From assembly GCA_002839855.1 (NCBI GenBank), contig PGYV01000004.1, positions 77,983 to 141,982 on the forward strand: a stretch of 64,000 nucleotides of DNA, in the 5' to 3' direction. Position numbers and translations under genes: made by a program. The notes under the pieces were generated by a model. That model saw nothing but the letters and a program-made list of their open reading frames with translations. It did not search any database and had not been told where the DNA came from. The number at the start of each line of letters is the position of its first letter. Position 1 is the first letter of the stretch. Positions 8,902-19,040 of this stretch are shown here, piece by piece. This stretch comes from Candidatus Goldiibacteriota bacterium HGW-Goldbacteria-1 (GTDB lineage: Bacteria; Oederibacteriota; PGYV01).

Positions 8902-9819
8902 TTATAATGATTTAAAGTATTTATACGTTTCTGCTACGCCGTCAATAAGCCTGACTTTGGGAGTCCAGCCGAGTATCTTCTTTGCTTTTTTATTATCCAG
9001 AACGTTTGCCAGAATATCGCCTTCCCTGAAAGGCCCCGGTACTGCGGGTGTATTAAACTTCATAACTTTCTGAACCGCCTTATAAAGCTGGTTCACGTCC
9101 GTGGGTGTCCCTGTACCTATGTTAAATTCATTATTATCGCCTTTTTTAAGCGCAAGCACATTAGCTGCCGCCACATCGCCCACATATACATAATCCCTGA
9201 CGCATTTGCCTCCGCCGAATATTATGGGAGCGGCTCCTGACATCATCTTTTTAATGAATATAGCCACAACACCGGCTTCGCCGTGAGGTACCTGGCGCGG
9301 ACCGTACACGTTGCTATACCGGACGATTGTATATTTCATCTTATGCTGCGCCGCGAAAAATTTAACATAAAGTTCCCCTGCCACCTTGCTTATGCCGTAA
9401 GGGCTCTCTGCCGCATAAGGGTGCGTTTCAGCAACAGGAAGTTTTGCAGGCGTGCCGTAAACCGTACCGCCGCTGGATACAAATATTACTTTTTTGACGG
9501 CTGCCTGCACCGCGCTTTCCAGCATGTTAATAACACCCATAACATTGATATCAGCGTCAAACGCGGGATTCTTTACAGAATCCGGCACGCTTATCTGCGC
9601 AGCGTGGTGGCTTATAACATCTATTTTTTCTTTTTTCATTACATCTGCAAGCTTTTTATCGCGTATGTCCATCTTATAAAACTTAATCCCTTTACTTACG
9701 TTTCTCATATTACCCGCAAACATATTGTCCACAGATACCACTTTATGCCCGGCTTTTTTAAAAGCATCCGCGACATTACTGCCAATAAATCCCGCCCCGC
9801 CTGTAACAAGTATGTTCAT
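8902..9819 (-). CDS. NAD-dependent sugar-nucleotide epimerase/dehydratase (GalE-like)
   Basis: Extended short-chain dehydrogenase, 305 aa. The Rossmann motif GGAGFIGSNVAD is at the N-terminus, followed by HHAAQISVPDSV, the active-site Ser in VSSGGTVYG and the catalytic pair in YGISK. NVYGPRQ, as in UDP-glucose 4-epimerases and their relatives, lies further on. GAGGT precedes the ATG. It is in one minus-strand run with the nucleotidyltransferase downstream and, beyond a palindromic element, the sugar-phosphate transferase upstream. Epimerase rather than dehydratase activity is favoured but not proven. Confidence 0.9.
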   Translation of the reverse strand: MNILVTGGAGFIGSNVADAFKKAGHKVVSVDNMFAGNMRNVSKGIKFYKMDIRDKKLADVMKKEKIDVISHHAAQISVPDSVKNPAFDADINVMGVINMLESAVQAAVKKVIFVSSGGTVYGTPAKLPVAETHPYAAESPYGISKVAGELYVKFFAAQHKMKYTIVRYSNVYGPRQVPHGEAGVVAIFIKKMMSGAAPIIFGGGKCVRDYVYVGDVAAANVLALKKGDNNEFNIGTGTPTDVNQLYKAVQKVMKFNTPAVPGPFREGDILANVLDNKKAKKILGWTPKVRLIDGVAETYKYFKSL

Positions 9820-9853
9820 TTTTAATACCTCGCTTTTTCATTTTATAATTCAT

Positions 9854-9916
9854 GTAGAGACGCACCATGGTGCGTCTAAGAGCTGCAAAACGAGACGCAA
9901 TGTATTGCGTCTCTAC
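9854..9916. repeat. paired palindromic element, copy A
   Basis: A perfect palindrome AGACGCACCA/TGGTGCGTCT (9858-9877) is followed 14 bp later by GAGACGCAAT-GT-ATTGCGTCTC (9892-9913). The pair is bounded by GTAGAGACGC and its inverse GCGTCTCTAC. Copies with the same two-hairpin plan occur at 13537-13626 and, in opposite orientation, at 34406-34492. No coding capacity. Confidence 0.85.
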
Positions 9917-9944
9917 TTTAAAGAACAATTCCACAAACAAAAAA

Positions 9945-11345
9945 CTAATATGCCCCTTTATGGTGAAACATTTCAAGGGCGGTTTTTATTATAATTTTAA
10001 TATCAAACCACAGCGACCAGTTTTCAATATAATACAGGTCGTATTTTATTCTTTCTTCAAGGGATGTATTGCCGCGCAGCCCGTTTGCCGCAGCCCACCC
10101 CGTAAGCCCTGCTTTTACTTTGTGCCTTTCAATGTACCGCGGAATTTCGTTTTTAAATTTTTCAACAAAGTGCGGGCGTTCAGGACGCGGTCCCACTATG
10201 CTCATCTCGCCTTTCAACACGTTAATAAGCTGCGGAAGTTCATCAATGCTGGATTTTCTTAAAAACGTACCTATTGCCGTACGCCTTTCGTCATTTTCTT
10301 TAGCCCACACAGGGCCGGATTTTGTTTCCGCCCCGGTTTTCATTGACCTGAACTTGTACATCCAAAACACCTTATTATCCCTGCCCACCCTGTCCTGTTT
10401 GTAAAACACAGGCCCGGGGGAGCTTAATTTGATAAGGACAGCCACAACAATAAAAAGCGGCATCAATATAAGCAGGCTAATGCCGGACACAATTATATCC
10501 ATTGTCCGTTTTATGACCCTGTTTACCCTTAAATTTAAAGGCAGCTCTTTAACCGTGAATACGGGTATCCCGTTAATTTCGCCATAATCTATATTTTTTG
10601 TGATTATTCCAAGTATATCTGTTGCTATCATAAACTTCACGTTTTCATTCGCCAGTATTGTATCCGCGATATCCCGCCTGTTATAATCCGGAAGCCCTAC
10701 AAAAACTTCGTCAGGATTTAATTTCTTTATTATTTTGCCCAGCTCCTTTACACTGCCAATCACGGTTATACCTTTAAATTTTTTGCCTTTTTTTAATTTA
10801 TCCGTAACGCACCCTAATATTTTATAACCCATCTCCGGATGCCAATTAATCCTTTCTATCATATTGCCGGCGATATCCCCGGCGCCTACAATTAAAATTG
10901 CCTGTGTAAGATAACCCTTTCTGTTAAGCGTGTTGTATATGCCCCTGAAAATTAGGCGCCATAAAAAAACCGCAGCTATTCCAAGCACCATACTGTAAAG
11001 CATTACCACCCTTGAATATGATATTTCTCTTAGAAAAAAAGTAATGGCAAGCATCACGCCAAAAGCGCCCGCGGACGCGGCAAATACTGATGTAAGTTCG
11101 TCAAAACGCGACCGTCCCACCCTTAAAAAATACAACCCGGCGTAGTTAAAAGCCAATACCACAATAAGCGCAATAAACGGCAGCGCATGTATATAATGCA
11201 TCAACGGCGGAACAGAATGCCTTAAAGGCACCAGCTGCAGGTAAAACCTTAAATAATACGCCAGAAGAAAAGCACCGCAGAAACACAGCACGTCTCCCGC
11301 AAGCAGAAGTATTTTCGCAAAAAACAGCACCTTTTTTTTATCCAT
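9945..11345 (-). CDS. polyprenyl-phosphate sugar-1-phosphate transferase (exopolysaccharide initiation)
   Basis: 466 aa. Four N-terminal transmembrane helices (about 10-125) precede a nucleotide-binding-like domain (ILIVGAGDIAGNMIERINW, about 150-250). A further membrane helix leads into the bacterial sugar transferase domain: KRTMDIIVSGISLL, SPGPVFYKQDRVGRDN, YKFRSMK, LPQLINVLKGEMSIVGPRPE and KAGLTGWA. It loads the first sugar onto undecaprenyl phosphate in the inner membrane (WcaJ/WbaP-type). The start overlaps the stop of the upstream GT4 gene by 1 base (TAATG). Confidence 0.95.
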   Translation of the reverse strand: MDKKKVLFFAKILLLAGDVLCFCGAFLLAYYLRFYLQLVPLRHSVPPLMHYIHALPFIALIVVLAFNYAGLYFLRVGRSRFDELTSVFAASAGAFGVMLAITFFLREISYSRVVMLYSMVLGIAAVFLWRLIFRGIYNTLNRKGYLTQAILIVGAGDIAGNMIERINWHPEMGYKILGCVTDKLKKGKKFKGITVIGSVKELGKIIKKLNPDEVFVGLPDYNRRDIADTILANENVKFMIATDILGIITKNIDYGEINGIPVFTVKELPLNLRVNRVIKRTMDIIVSGISLLILMPLFIVVAVLIKLSSPGPVFYKQDRVGRDNKVFWMYKFRSMKTGAETKSGPVWAKENDERRTAIGTFLRKSSIDELPQLINVLKGEMSIVGPRPERPHFVEKFKNEIPRYIERHKVKAGLTGWAAANGLRGNTSLEERIKYDLYYIENWSLWFDIKIIIKTALEMFHHKGAY

Positions 11346-12448
11346 TACACATTTACCCCGTTATCTTTTAAAAAGTTTCTTAGGTTCGCGTCAAAACTTT
11401 CTTTTGAAAATCTTAAAGCATTTTCCCTGACTTTATTAACATCATATATTTTACCGCGCATTATATCAAGTTTTTTGATAAAGTCCTCTGTCGTTCCGTC
11501 ATAAAACTCCCCTGTTTCTCCCGGTATTACAACTTCCGTCGCCCCGCCCACATTGTATGCCAGAACCGGGGTTCCGCACGCCTGTGCTTCCGCATTTGTA
11601 ATGCCAAAATCCTCTTCGCCGGGGAATAAAAACGCCTTTGCCCTGCAGTAAGCATCCCTTATTATGTCTTTTGGAACCCTGCCCAGAAAATGAATATTTT
11701 TATTGCCATCCGCAAGCCTTTCAAGTTTAGCAAGCATGGGGCCGGTACCGATTATTATAAGGTGTTCATCCGGCATCTTTAAAAACGCATCCACCAGAAA
11801 ATCTATTTTTTTATACTCTGTAAGGGCTGATACCGCAAGATAAAAATTCTCCCGTTTCTGCGCGGGGTTAACCGTATAGTACTTCGTGTCCACAGGCGGA
11901 TAAATCACCGACGCCTGAGCGTTGTAATATTTTTCTATGCGTTTTTTTACGTGGTTTGAATTGGCTATATAATGGCTGACTCTGCCCGCTGTTTTCGCGT
12001 CCCATTTTCTAAGATAAGGCATTATTCCCGAAATAAGAGCGTACTTTACAGCGCCGTTTTTTTCTTTGGAAAAATAATTATCAAACTGGTCCCAGGCGTA
12101 TCTCATGGGAGTGTGGCAGTAACAGAAGTTTTTTATTTTTATATTGTGCTTTACACTTTTTGCCACACAGTGGCTGGATGAAATTATAATGTCATAACCT
12201 TTTAAATTAAAACTTTCTATGGCCGCCGGAAAAAGCGGCAAAAAATTCCTGTAAGATTTAAAAACTCCCGGTATATTCTGCAGGAAAGATGTGTGTATCT
12301 TATGCTTTTTAATCTTTTCGGAGACGGAATCCATGTCACAGACAAGGGTAAAAATATCCGCATCCGGAAAAATATCAAGTATGGATTCAAGCACAGCTTC
12401 GCCGCCTCGCATACCCGTAAGCCAGTCGTGTATGACTGCAGCCTTCAT
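11345..12448 (-). CDS. family 4 glycosyltransferase
   Basis: GT-B fold retaining glycosyltransferase, 367 aa. It starts MKAAVIHDWLTGMRGGEAVL, has the WbaZ-type CYCHTPMRYAWDQFDNYF segment and the C-terminal donor-binding motif PGEEDFGITNAEAQACGTPV (EX7E type). Overlaps of 4 bp with the GT9 gene upstream and 1 bp with the sugar-P transferase downstream show translational coupling. It probably adds a hexose early in assembly of the lipid-linked oligosaccharide; donor and linkage are unknown. Confidence 0.93.
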   Translation of the reverse strand: MKAAVIHDWLTGMRGGEAVLESILDIFPDADIFTLVCDMDSVSEKIKKHKIHTSFLQNIPGVFKSYRNFLPLFPAAIESFNLKGYDIIISSSHCVAKSVKHNIKIKNFCYCHTPMRYAWDQFDNYFSKEKNGAVKYALISGIMPYLRKWDAKTAGRVSHYIANSNHVKKRIEKYYNAQASVIYPPVDTKYYTVNPAQKRENFYLAVSALTEYKKIDFLVDAFLKMPDEHLIIIGTGPMLAKLERLADGNKNIHFLGRVPKDIIRDAYCRAKAFLFPGEEDFGITNAEAQACGTPVLAYNVGGATEVVIPGETGEFYDGTTEDFIKKLDIMRGKIYDVNKVRENALRFSKESFDANLRNFLKDNGVNV

Positions 12449-13467
12449 TTTTCACCGCTTTCAAGAAGTCTTTTTATTTCCGCGAAAACTGTATCCACGG
12501 AAATATTTTTCATGCAGATATTATCAGTGCAGTTAAGAAACTTTTTTTCATGGACTGTTTCAGGAATATAACACGGCGAACATTTTTCTCTCTGCCATAT
12601 ATTAACACTGTGCTTTCCCCTTACCCCTACAAGGTCAGCAGACGACGGGCCAAAAAGGCCTATTGTCTTTACGCCAAGCGCGGCTGCCATATGCAAAGGG
12701 CCTGTATCACCCGCCACAAATATATCCATTTTTGATATTACATAAGCCAGCTGTTTTAAATCCGCGGTCTTTAAAAATTTAACATCAGGCCTTAATTTTA
12801 TTATTTCTTCCGCCACGTCGATGTCTATTTCCCCGCCAAGTATATACGGCGTAATATTTTTTTCTTTAAGCATATCAATTAATTCAGCAAACCGTGAAAC
12901 AGGCCATCTTTTGGTCACCATTACAGTGCCGGGGTTTTTGCCGCCCCCCGGAAAAAGCCCTGCTTTTAAACCGCCGCTTAAACTAAATTTAACCACGGTA
13001 TTTTCCGGCGCTTTTATCAATGTGTGGTTCTCTTTAACCGCAAAACCTGCTCCTTTTACAACAGACAAGTACCTTAAAGCTTCGTGCTGGGCGGGGTCAA
13101 ACTTAAACTTATGCGTTAGAAAAATACCCTTATTTTCCCAGTTAAAACCGGCGCGGTATTTTGCGCCTAAAGCCGCAATGTAAAGGTTTGACTTAACATC
13201 CCTGTGGAAATTTATTATCATATCGTATTTTTCACGCCTTAATTCAGGGAGCGCTTTTAACATTTCCGGAAACGATTGTGATGCCACCACAAATTTTTTA
13301 TCCACATACGGTATCATATCCACAAGGTCAGAGACCCATTTTATACATAAAAAATGAACTTCGCACCCCGCTTCTTTTAACGCGCGCAGCGAAGGAGTTG
13401 CCTGTATTATGTCGCCTATGCAGCATAGTTTGATGACAAGTACCTTTTTTATTTTTGTTACATCCAT
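12445..13467 (-). CDS. family 9 glycosyltransferase (heptosyltransferase-like)
   Basis: 340 aa. The N-terminal KKVLVIKLCCIGDIIQATPSL and the C-terminal AGDTGPLHMAAALGVKTIGLFGP are signatures of GT9 ADP-heptose:LPS heptosyltransferases, followed by the family's cysteine-rich tail (CSPCY...C...C). It is the first of a coupled trio with the GT4 and sugar-phosphate transferase genes. A second GT9 gene stands upstream, separated by palindromic repeats. Transfer of heptose or a related sugar to LPS-like core is inferred. Confidence 0.92.
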   Translation of the reverse strand: MDVTKIKKVLVIKLCCIGDIIQATPSLRALKEAGCEVHFLCIKWVSDLVDMIPYVDKKFVVASQSFPEMLKALPELRREKYDMIINFHRDVKSNLYIAALGAKYRAGFNWENKGIFLTHKFKFDPAQHEALRYLSVVKGAGFAVKENHTLIKAPENTVVKFSLSGGLKAGLFPGGGKNPGTVMVTKRWPVSRFAELIDMLKEKNITPYILGGEIDIDVAEEIIKLRPDVKFLKTADLKQLAYVISKMDIFVAGDTGPLHMAAALGVKTIGLFGPSSADLVGVRGKHSVNIWQREKCSPCYIPETVHEKKFLNCTDNICMKNISVDTVFAEIKRLLESGEK

Positions 13468-13536
13468 TTCCGGCCTCTCGTGAATATTATTATCCGCAGC
13501 TATAGTGCAGAAAAACTGTTCAAGAAATCAAACCTC

Positions 13537-13626
13537 AGACGCGCCATGGTGCGTCTCTACATTAAGGAATCAAACCATTGTCTTATATACTAATGCAGAT
13601 ACGCAATATATTGCGTCTCTGCATTA
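13537..13626. repeat. paired palindromic element, copy B
   Basis: AGACGCGCCA/TGGTGCGTCT (13537-13556, one mismatch) is followed by a longer inverted repeat TAATGCAGATACGCAAT/ATTGCGTCTCTGCATTA (13591-13626, one mismatch, 2-nt centre). Same plan as copies A and C, here between two GT9 genes of the same strand. Confidence 0.8.
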
Positions 13627-13664
13627 AACAATACAGAACATTAAAATAACAAGTACCAAACACA

Positions 13665-14789
13665 TTAAAACCAGCCTTTTATCCTGTCCCAGACCATATC
13701 AACCGTTATAAGTTCCATGCATTTATGACCTTCTTTATTATCACACACTGATTTCTCACAGGGCCCGCATTCTACAGGGACGCTTATATCAGCCATGTTG
13801 GCTGCCGGTACCTTTGGCAGCCAGCGTTTATAATTTACCGTGTAGCCGTAAATAACACAGGTCTTTAACCCTGAATAAGCCGCAAAATACTGCGGTCCGG
13901 AATCATTTCCCGTAAATATACCGCACTGTTTTATAAGCGCTATGGTCACGCCAAGCGGAAGCGCGCCAATACAATTAATTACATTTTCAGAAAACTGAAT
14001 CTTGCCGGCATATTTTACATCATCTTTGCCGCCTATCACAAATATCTTTGTATTACCCGCATCAGCAATACGCTTGATAAGCTGATTAAACTTTTCAAGC
14101 CCCCACATTTTGGAAGCCGCGCGTGTGAAAGGGTGCACTATTATACGCCTTGCCTGCGCCGCGCCGTTTTTATTTATTATCTGCGCCGCCGCGTCAATAT
14201 CTGCCTGCGAGCATGGAAAATCTATCCTTATGCTGTCCGCCGCTTTTGAATCTAACAGCCTTAAATTTTTGTCAATTTCGTGCATATCCCTGTCATATGG
14301 ATACTCTTTATCCAGCATAAAACCGCCGCCGGCACAGCCATAGCCGTAAATGCTGCCGGCATTAATTCGCACCAGATAATTAATGCTCCTTATATCGCCG
14401 CGCAGGTCATACGCCTTTTCAAATTCAAGTTTTCTCAGGCGCGACGCCATTGCTTCAAGCTCCGCGCCGCTTCTTTTTCTTTCGGGATAAAACCACGACC
14501 TTGAAAGTTCGTGAACAACATCTATATCCGGGTTATTCTTAAGAAGAAAAGCGCAGTCTTTAACGCACAATGCGTGTATTTCATAACCGCTGTTCTGCCT
14601 TCTTAATTCGCTGAAAAACGGCAGCGCCTGTATCATGTCCCCAAGCTGGTCAAGCCTTAACGCCAGAATCCTTTTCTTCTTTCCTTTTTTTCTTACCCTT
14701 CCATAAAAATAAAAAAGGGCGGAACCCACAGCATCTATTACCGCCATAACCGCCCTTTTTAATCTTTTCTTAAAGACGTATTTTCTCAT
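13665..14789 (-). CDS. family 9 glycosyltransferase (heptosyltransferase-like), second copy
   Basis: 374 aa. A basic, partly hydrophobic N-terminal extension (about 1-40) precedes the GT9 start [40 protein letters not shown] is the donor-site region and [17 protein letters not shown] is the cysteine-rich tail. It is clearly diverged from the GT9 at 12445-13467, so it likely acts on a different acceptor. Its ATG overlaps the lon stop by 4 bp, tying this envelope gene to the protease operon. Confidence 0.9.
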   Translation of the reverse strand: MRKYVFKKRLKRAVMAVIDAVGSALFYFYGRVRKKGKKKRILALRLDQLGDMIQALPFFSELRRQNSGYEIHALCVKDCAFLLKNNPDIDVVHELSRSWFYPERKRSGAELEAMASRLRKLEFEKAYDLRGDIRSINYLVRINAGSIYGYGCAGGGFMLDKEYPYDRDMHEIDKNLRLLDSKAADSIRIDFPCSQADIDAAAQIINKNGAAQARRIIVHPFTRAASKMWGLEKFNQLIKRIADAGNTKIFVIGGKDDVKYAGKIQFSENVINCIGALPLGVTIALIKQCGIFTGNDSGPQYFAAYSGLKTCVIYGYTVNYKRWLPKVPAANMADISVPVECGPCEKSVCDNKEGHKCMELITVDMVWDRIKGWF

Positions 14790-17182
14790 TTTGCCTTTTT
14801 ACTGGTTTTTTTCTTTTTACCGCCGGCGCCGGATTTTGGTTCAAGCGCCAGTTTTATCACGTCATCCATCGTCCTTACAAAATGGAACTTAAGCCCTTCT
14901 TTTACATATACAGGCAGTTCGTCATAATCTTTTTTATTGTAGTCGGGCACTATGACCTCTTTCACCCCGTTCCTTAAAGCTGCCAGTGTTTTTTCTTTTA
15001 ATCCGCCGATGGGAAGAACCCTGCCCCTAAGAGTAATTTCGCCTGTCATTGCAAGATCCTGTTTTACCGGCCTTCCCGTAAAAGCGGAAATAAGCGCGGT
15101 TGCCATTGTGATACCGGCTGAAGGGCCGTCTTTTGGAATTGCGCCTTCGGGTACATGCACGTGAATATCCGATTTCCCGAATATCTCTTCTTTTATTCCA
15201 AGGTGTTTCGCGCGGGAACGGGTGAAACTTAATGCCGCCTGCGCTGACTCTTTCATTACATCGCCAAGCTTTCCTGTCAGCATCAGCCCGCCCTTGCCTT
15301 TAACCACGCTGACTTCAATAATTAATACATCGCCGCCAAATTCAGTCCACGCCAGGCCGGTGGAAATTCCCACGTCGTTCACGTTTTTTGTGGGCACATC
15401 AAGAAATTTTGGCGCGCCAAGAAACTTCTGCATATTGTCAGGGGCAATCTTTATTTTCTTGAACTTTTTGGGATCTGAAACTTTTTCTTTTGCTATCTTT
15501 CTGCACACGGTTTTTATTTCGCGTTCCAGATTTCTGACACCCGCTTCCCTGGTGTGATTTAACACTATGAATTTAAGCCCTTCTTCGGTAAAGTCCGCGT
15601 CCTTATCAGTAAGGCCGTGCTGTTTCATCTGTTTGGGTACAAGGTATTTTTCGGCAATTTTGGTTTTTTCAATTGCGGTATAACTGTTTATTTCTATCAC
15701 TTCCATCCTGTCCTGCAGGGGAAGCGGTATGCCGTAAAGCGTGTTGGCAGTTGTAATAAACATTACGTCAGACAGGTCAAATTCCGTATCCAGATAATGG
15801 TCCATAAAAGTGTTGTTCTGCTCCGGATCCAGAACTTCCAGCATTGCCGCCGCAGGGTCGCCCCTGAAGTCGGAACTCATCTTATCTATTTCATCAAGAA
15901 GAAAGACCGGGTTTCTTGACTTTGCTTTCCTGATGGACTGCAGGATGCGGCCGGGCATGGCGCCGATATATGTGCGCCTGTGTCCGCGGATTTCCGCTTC
16001 ATCGCGCACGCCGCCAAGTGAAACACGTACAAAATTCCTTCCCTGCGCGCGCGCTATGGAACGCGCCAGCGATGTCTTTCCGACTCCCGGCGGTCCCACA
16101 AAACAAATAATGGGTTCATGAACCCTGTCTTTTACATTCTTTTTAACCGCAAGGTATTCCACAATTCTTTCCTTGGGCTTTTCAAGGCCGTAGTGGTCTT
16201 CGTCCAGTATCTTCTGAACTTCTTTTATATCCAGTTTTTCCTTTGTCTTTGTCTTCCATGGGATTCCTATCAGCCAGTCAAGGTATGTCCTTATGACTGT
16301 GGCTTCCGCGGACATTGGCATCATCTTTTCCAGCCTGTCTAATTCCTTTAACGCTTTTTCTTCCGCGTCTTTGGGCATTCCCGCCTTTATTATTTTTTCC
16401 TTTAACTCTTCAGTTTCATTGTAGGAACTGTCGCCCTTTCCAAGCTCTTTCTGAATTGCTTTTAACTGCTCTGACAGGTAGTATTCACGCTGGCTTTTTT
16501 CAAGCTGGCTTTTTACCTTGCCCTGAATCTTTTTTTCTATTTCAAGTATTTCGTTTTCCCTTTTTAAAATAACGGAAAGCTTATGCAGCCTCTGCGCGGG
16601 GTCAAGCGTGTTTAAAATATCCTGCTTTTCCTCGTGCTTTAACGCTATGTGCGCGGACATTACATCCGCAAGCCGCCCCGGGCTTTCAATATCCGCAACG
16701 GACATTATTGTTTCCGGCGGAATTTTTTTATTCATCTTCACATGTTTCTGAAACTCTTCCAAAGTCAGGCGCATAAGCGCCTCTGTTTCCTTATTCATGG
16801 TGTTATCTTCAGTTACATCTTCTATCTGCACTTCAAAAAAAGGTTCATCCATTGTATATTCTTTTATCTTTACGCGCGTAAGCCCTTCCACCAACACCCT
16901 TATGGCGCCGTCGGGAAGCTTTAATATCTGAAGTATTTCGGAAAGTGTTCCGGTTTCATAAATATCGCCTTTGCCGGGGTCGTCAGTACGCGCGTCTCTC
17001 TGCGCGACTAAAAGTATTATCCTGTCTTTTTCCATCGCGGCTTCAAGCGCCTTAATGGATTTTTCCCGCCCCACAAAAAGCGGTATTACCATATTTGGAA
17101 ATATAACAAGGTCCCTTAATGCCAGTAAAGGCACTTTCTTGTCTTTTTTATCTTCCCCGCCTGTTATTTTATCTTCTGCCAT
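14786..17182 (-). CDS. lon: ATP-dependent Lon protease
   Basis: Cytoplasmic AAA+ serine protease, 798 aa, of normal bacterial LonA length. The N-terminal substrate domain begins [20 protein letters not shown]. The ATPase has Walker [10 protein letters not shown] and Walker [10 protein letters not shown]. The peptidase has the catalytic Ser in PKDGPSAG and Lys in [12 protein letters not shown]. The C-terminus ends in a Lys-rich tail of unknown use. It lies 12 bp after clpX in the order tig-clpP-clpX-lon, a classic protein-quality-control operon. Confidence 0.98.
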   Translation of the reverse strand: MAEDKITGGEDKKDKKVPLLALRDLVIFPNMVIPLFVGREKSIKALEAAMEKDRIILLVAQRDARTDDPGKGDIYETGTLSEILQILKLPDGAIRVLVEGLTRVKIKEYTMDEPFFEVQIEDVTEDNTMNKETEALMRLTLEEFQKHVKMNKKIPPETIMSVADIESPGRLADVMSAHIALKHEEKQDILNTLDPAQRLHKLSVILKRENEILEIEKKIQGKVKSQLEKSQREYYLSEQLKAIQKELGKGDSSYNETEELKEKIIKAGMPKDAEEKALKELDRLEKMMPMSAEATVIRTYLDWLIGIPWKTKTKEKLDIKEVQKILDEDHYGLEKPKERIVEYLAVKKNVKDRVHEPIICFVGPPGVGKTSLARSIARAQGRNFVRVSLGGVRDEAEIRGHRRTYIGAMPGRILQSIRKAKSRNPVFLLDEIDKMSSDFRGDPAAAMLEVLDPEQNNTFMDHYLDTEFDLSDVMFITTANTLYGIPLPLQDRMEVIEINSYTAIEKTKIAEKYLVPKQMKQHGLTDKDADFTEEGLKFIVLNHTREAGVRNLEREIKTVCRKIAKEKVSDPKKFKKIKIAPDNMQKFLGAPKFLDVPTKNVNDVGISTGLAWTEFGGDVLIIEVSVVKGKGGLMLTGKLGDVMKESAQAALSFTRSRAKHLGIKEEIFGKSDIHVHVPEGAIPKDGPSAGITMATALISAFTGRPVKQDLAMTGEITLRGRVLPIGGLKEKTLAALRNGVKEVIVPDYNKKDYDELPVYVKEGLKFHFVRTMDDVIKLALEPKSGAGGKKKKTSKKAK

Positions 17183-17194
17183 GTTACTTCTCCC

Positions 17195-18406
17195 CTATGC
17201 TGATTTTTCCCTTACTATCGCGTCAAGCCTGTCTTTCTTTCCGGTTACCACTTCCCCGTCAATTATTACTTTTTTTATTCCCTTTGCCGACGGCACTTCA
17301 TACATAATATCCAGCATTATATTTTCTATTATGGAACGCAATCCCCTTGCGCCAATCTCTTTTTTAATTGTTTCTTCAGCCACAGCTTCCGCGGCATCAT
17401 CTGTAAAAATAAATTTTACCCCTTCAAGCTTAAGCATCTTTTCGTACTGAGAGATGATGGAGTTTTTTGGCTCCTTTAAAACTTTCACAAGATCCTCTTT
17501 ATTCAGTTCGGATAAAGCCGCCACTACCGGCACCCTTCCGATAAATTCGGGGATAATGCCGAACTTTATAAGGTCAGTCGGCAGCACCTGTGAAAGCATA
17601 CCGTATTTGGTGGTGTCATGTTTTTCCCCGCCATCCCTGCCGTACCCGTAACTTTTTTTATTTACCCTTTTTCTAATAATGGAATCCAGCCCCACAAAAG
17701 CGCCGCCGCATATGAACAGGATATTTTTTGTGTTAATTTTAAGAAATTCCTGGTGCGGGTGCTTGCGCCCGCCTTTCGGCGGTACATTCGCAATTGTGCC
17801 TTCTATTATTTTCAGCAGCGCCTGCTGCACGCCTTCGCCGGAAACATCGCGCGTGACAGAGAGGTTTTCTGATTTTTTTGCTATCTTGTCAATTTCGTCT
17901 ATGTAAACAATTCCGCGTTCTGCCTCTGCTATGTTAAAGTCCGCGTTTTCTATAAGCCTTAGCAGAATATTTTCCACATCTTCGCCCACATACCCGGCTT
18001 CTGTTAAAGTGGTGGCATCTGCAATGGCAAAAGGCACGTGTAAAATACGCGCCAGCGTTTCTGCCAGTAACGTCTTGCCGGAACCGGTAGGCCCCACCAT
18101 AAGGATGTTGCTTTTCTGAAGCTCCACCCCTTCGCCGCCGCCTTTGTATATCCTGTTATAGTGGTTGTAAACCGATACAGCCAGTACCTTCTTTGCTTTT
18201 TCCTGCGAAATGACATATTCGTCAAGATGCGCCTTTATCTCTTTTGGCGAAGGCAGTGACACAGGCTGTTTTTTACCGCCTGCCTTACTTTCATCAAATA
18301 TTTTATTCAGCTGCACGGAACATTCCCTGCACAGCGCCCCGTCCCCGCCGGATATTATTTTACCGCACTCTTTTTCAGACCTTCCGCAGAACGAACACGT
18401 TATCAT
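17195..18406 (-). CDS. clpX: ATP-dependent Clp protease ATP-binding subunit ClpX
   Basis: AAA+ unfoldase, 403 aa, partner of ClpP. The N-terminal zinc-binding domain has [11 protein letters not shown] and CRECS; Walker A is [11 protein letters not shown], the pore loop AGYVGED, Walker [11 protein letters not shown], and the RKH loop [10 protein letters not shown]. In the segment that should hold the ClpP-docking IGF tripeptide the sequence reads [11 protein letters not shown], so the loop appears altered (see findings). It sits between clpP (15 bp away) and lon (12 bp away). Confidence 0.98.
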   Translation of the reverse strand: MITCSFCGRSEKECGKIISGGDGALCRECSVQLNKIFDESKAGGKKQPVSLPSPKEIKAHLDEYVISQEKAKKVLAVSVYNHYNRIYKGGGEGVELQKSNILMVGPTGSGKTLLAETLARILHVPFAIADATTLTEAGYVGEDVENILLRLIENADFNIAEAERGIVYIDEIDKIAKKSENLSVTRDVSGEGVQQALLKIIEGTIANVPPKGGRKHPHQEFLKINTKNILFICGGAFVGLDSIIRKRVNKKSYGYGRDGGEKHDTTKYGMLSQVLPTDLIKFGIIPEFIGRVPVVAALSELNKEDLVKVLKEPKNSIISQYEKMLKLEGVKFIFTDDAAEAVAEETIKKEIGARGLRSIIENIMLDIMYEVPSAKGIKKVIIDGEVVTGKKDRLDAIVREKSA

Positions 18407-18421
18407 TATTTACCCGCCTTT

Positions 18422-19009
18422 TTATACTGTCTTTCTTTCCATAACTTCATCCACAAGCCCGTACTCTTTCGCTTCCTGCGCGCTCATGTAATAATCCCTG
18501 TCTGTGTCTTTTTCTATTTTGCTTAATTTCTGGCCTGTATGCTTTGCCAGAATCTCGCTTAATCTTTTTTTGGTCTTTAATATTTCCTTGGCGTGAATTT
18601 CAATTTCTGACGCCTGACCCTGAACCCCGCCCAGCGGCTGGTGTATAAGAACCCTGGCATTGGGAAGCGCGAAACGTTTGCCTGTGGCTCCCGCTGTTAA
18701 AAGCACGGCGCCCATGCTTGCCGCCTGCCCCACGCATATCGTGGATACCGGCGCTTTAATAAACTGCATTGTGTCATAAATAGCAAGGCCGGCAGTTACC
18801 ACGCCGCCCGGGCTGTTTACGTATATGGAAATTTCTTTTTTGCTGTCTTCGCCCTCTAAAAAAAGCAGCTGAGCGATTATAAGGTTTGCCACGTCGTCAT
18901 CAATTGGCGTTCCAAGAAAGATAATCCTTTCTTTTAACAGCCTTGAATAAATATCAAATGCGCGTTCGCCCCTGTCGCTTTGCTCTATAACCATTGGTAT
19001 AAGGCTCAT
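18422..19009 (-). CDS. clpP: ATP-dependent Clp protease proteolytic subunit ClpP
   Basis: Serine peptidase forming the 14-mer barrel of ClpXP. Choosing the ATG at 19007-19009 gives a 195-aa protein starting [10 protein letters not shown] and puts the catalytic triad at Ser98 (GQAASMGA), His123 (IHQPLGG) and Asp172 (TDRDYYM), the usual numbering. A purine-rich GGGGG lies 8 nt upstream. A second ATG at 19037-19039, just after the tig stop, is possible and would add a 10-residue extension. Operon tig-clpP-clpX-lon. Confidence 0.96.
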   Translation of the reverse strand: MSLIPMVIEQSDRGERAFDIYSRLLKERIIFLGTPIDDDVANLIIAQLLFLEGEDSKKEISIYVNSPGGVVTAGLAIYDTMQFIKAPVSTICVGQAASMGAVLLTAGATGKRFALPNARVLIHQPLGGVQGQASEIEIHAKEILKTKKRLSEILAKHTGQKLSKIEKDTDRDYYMSAQEAKEYGLVDEVMERKTV

Positions 19010-19040
19010 TGCTTGTGCCCCCTTTTTTACGGCTGCCATA

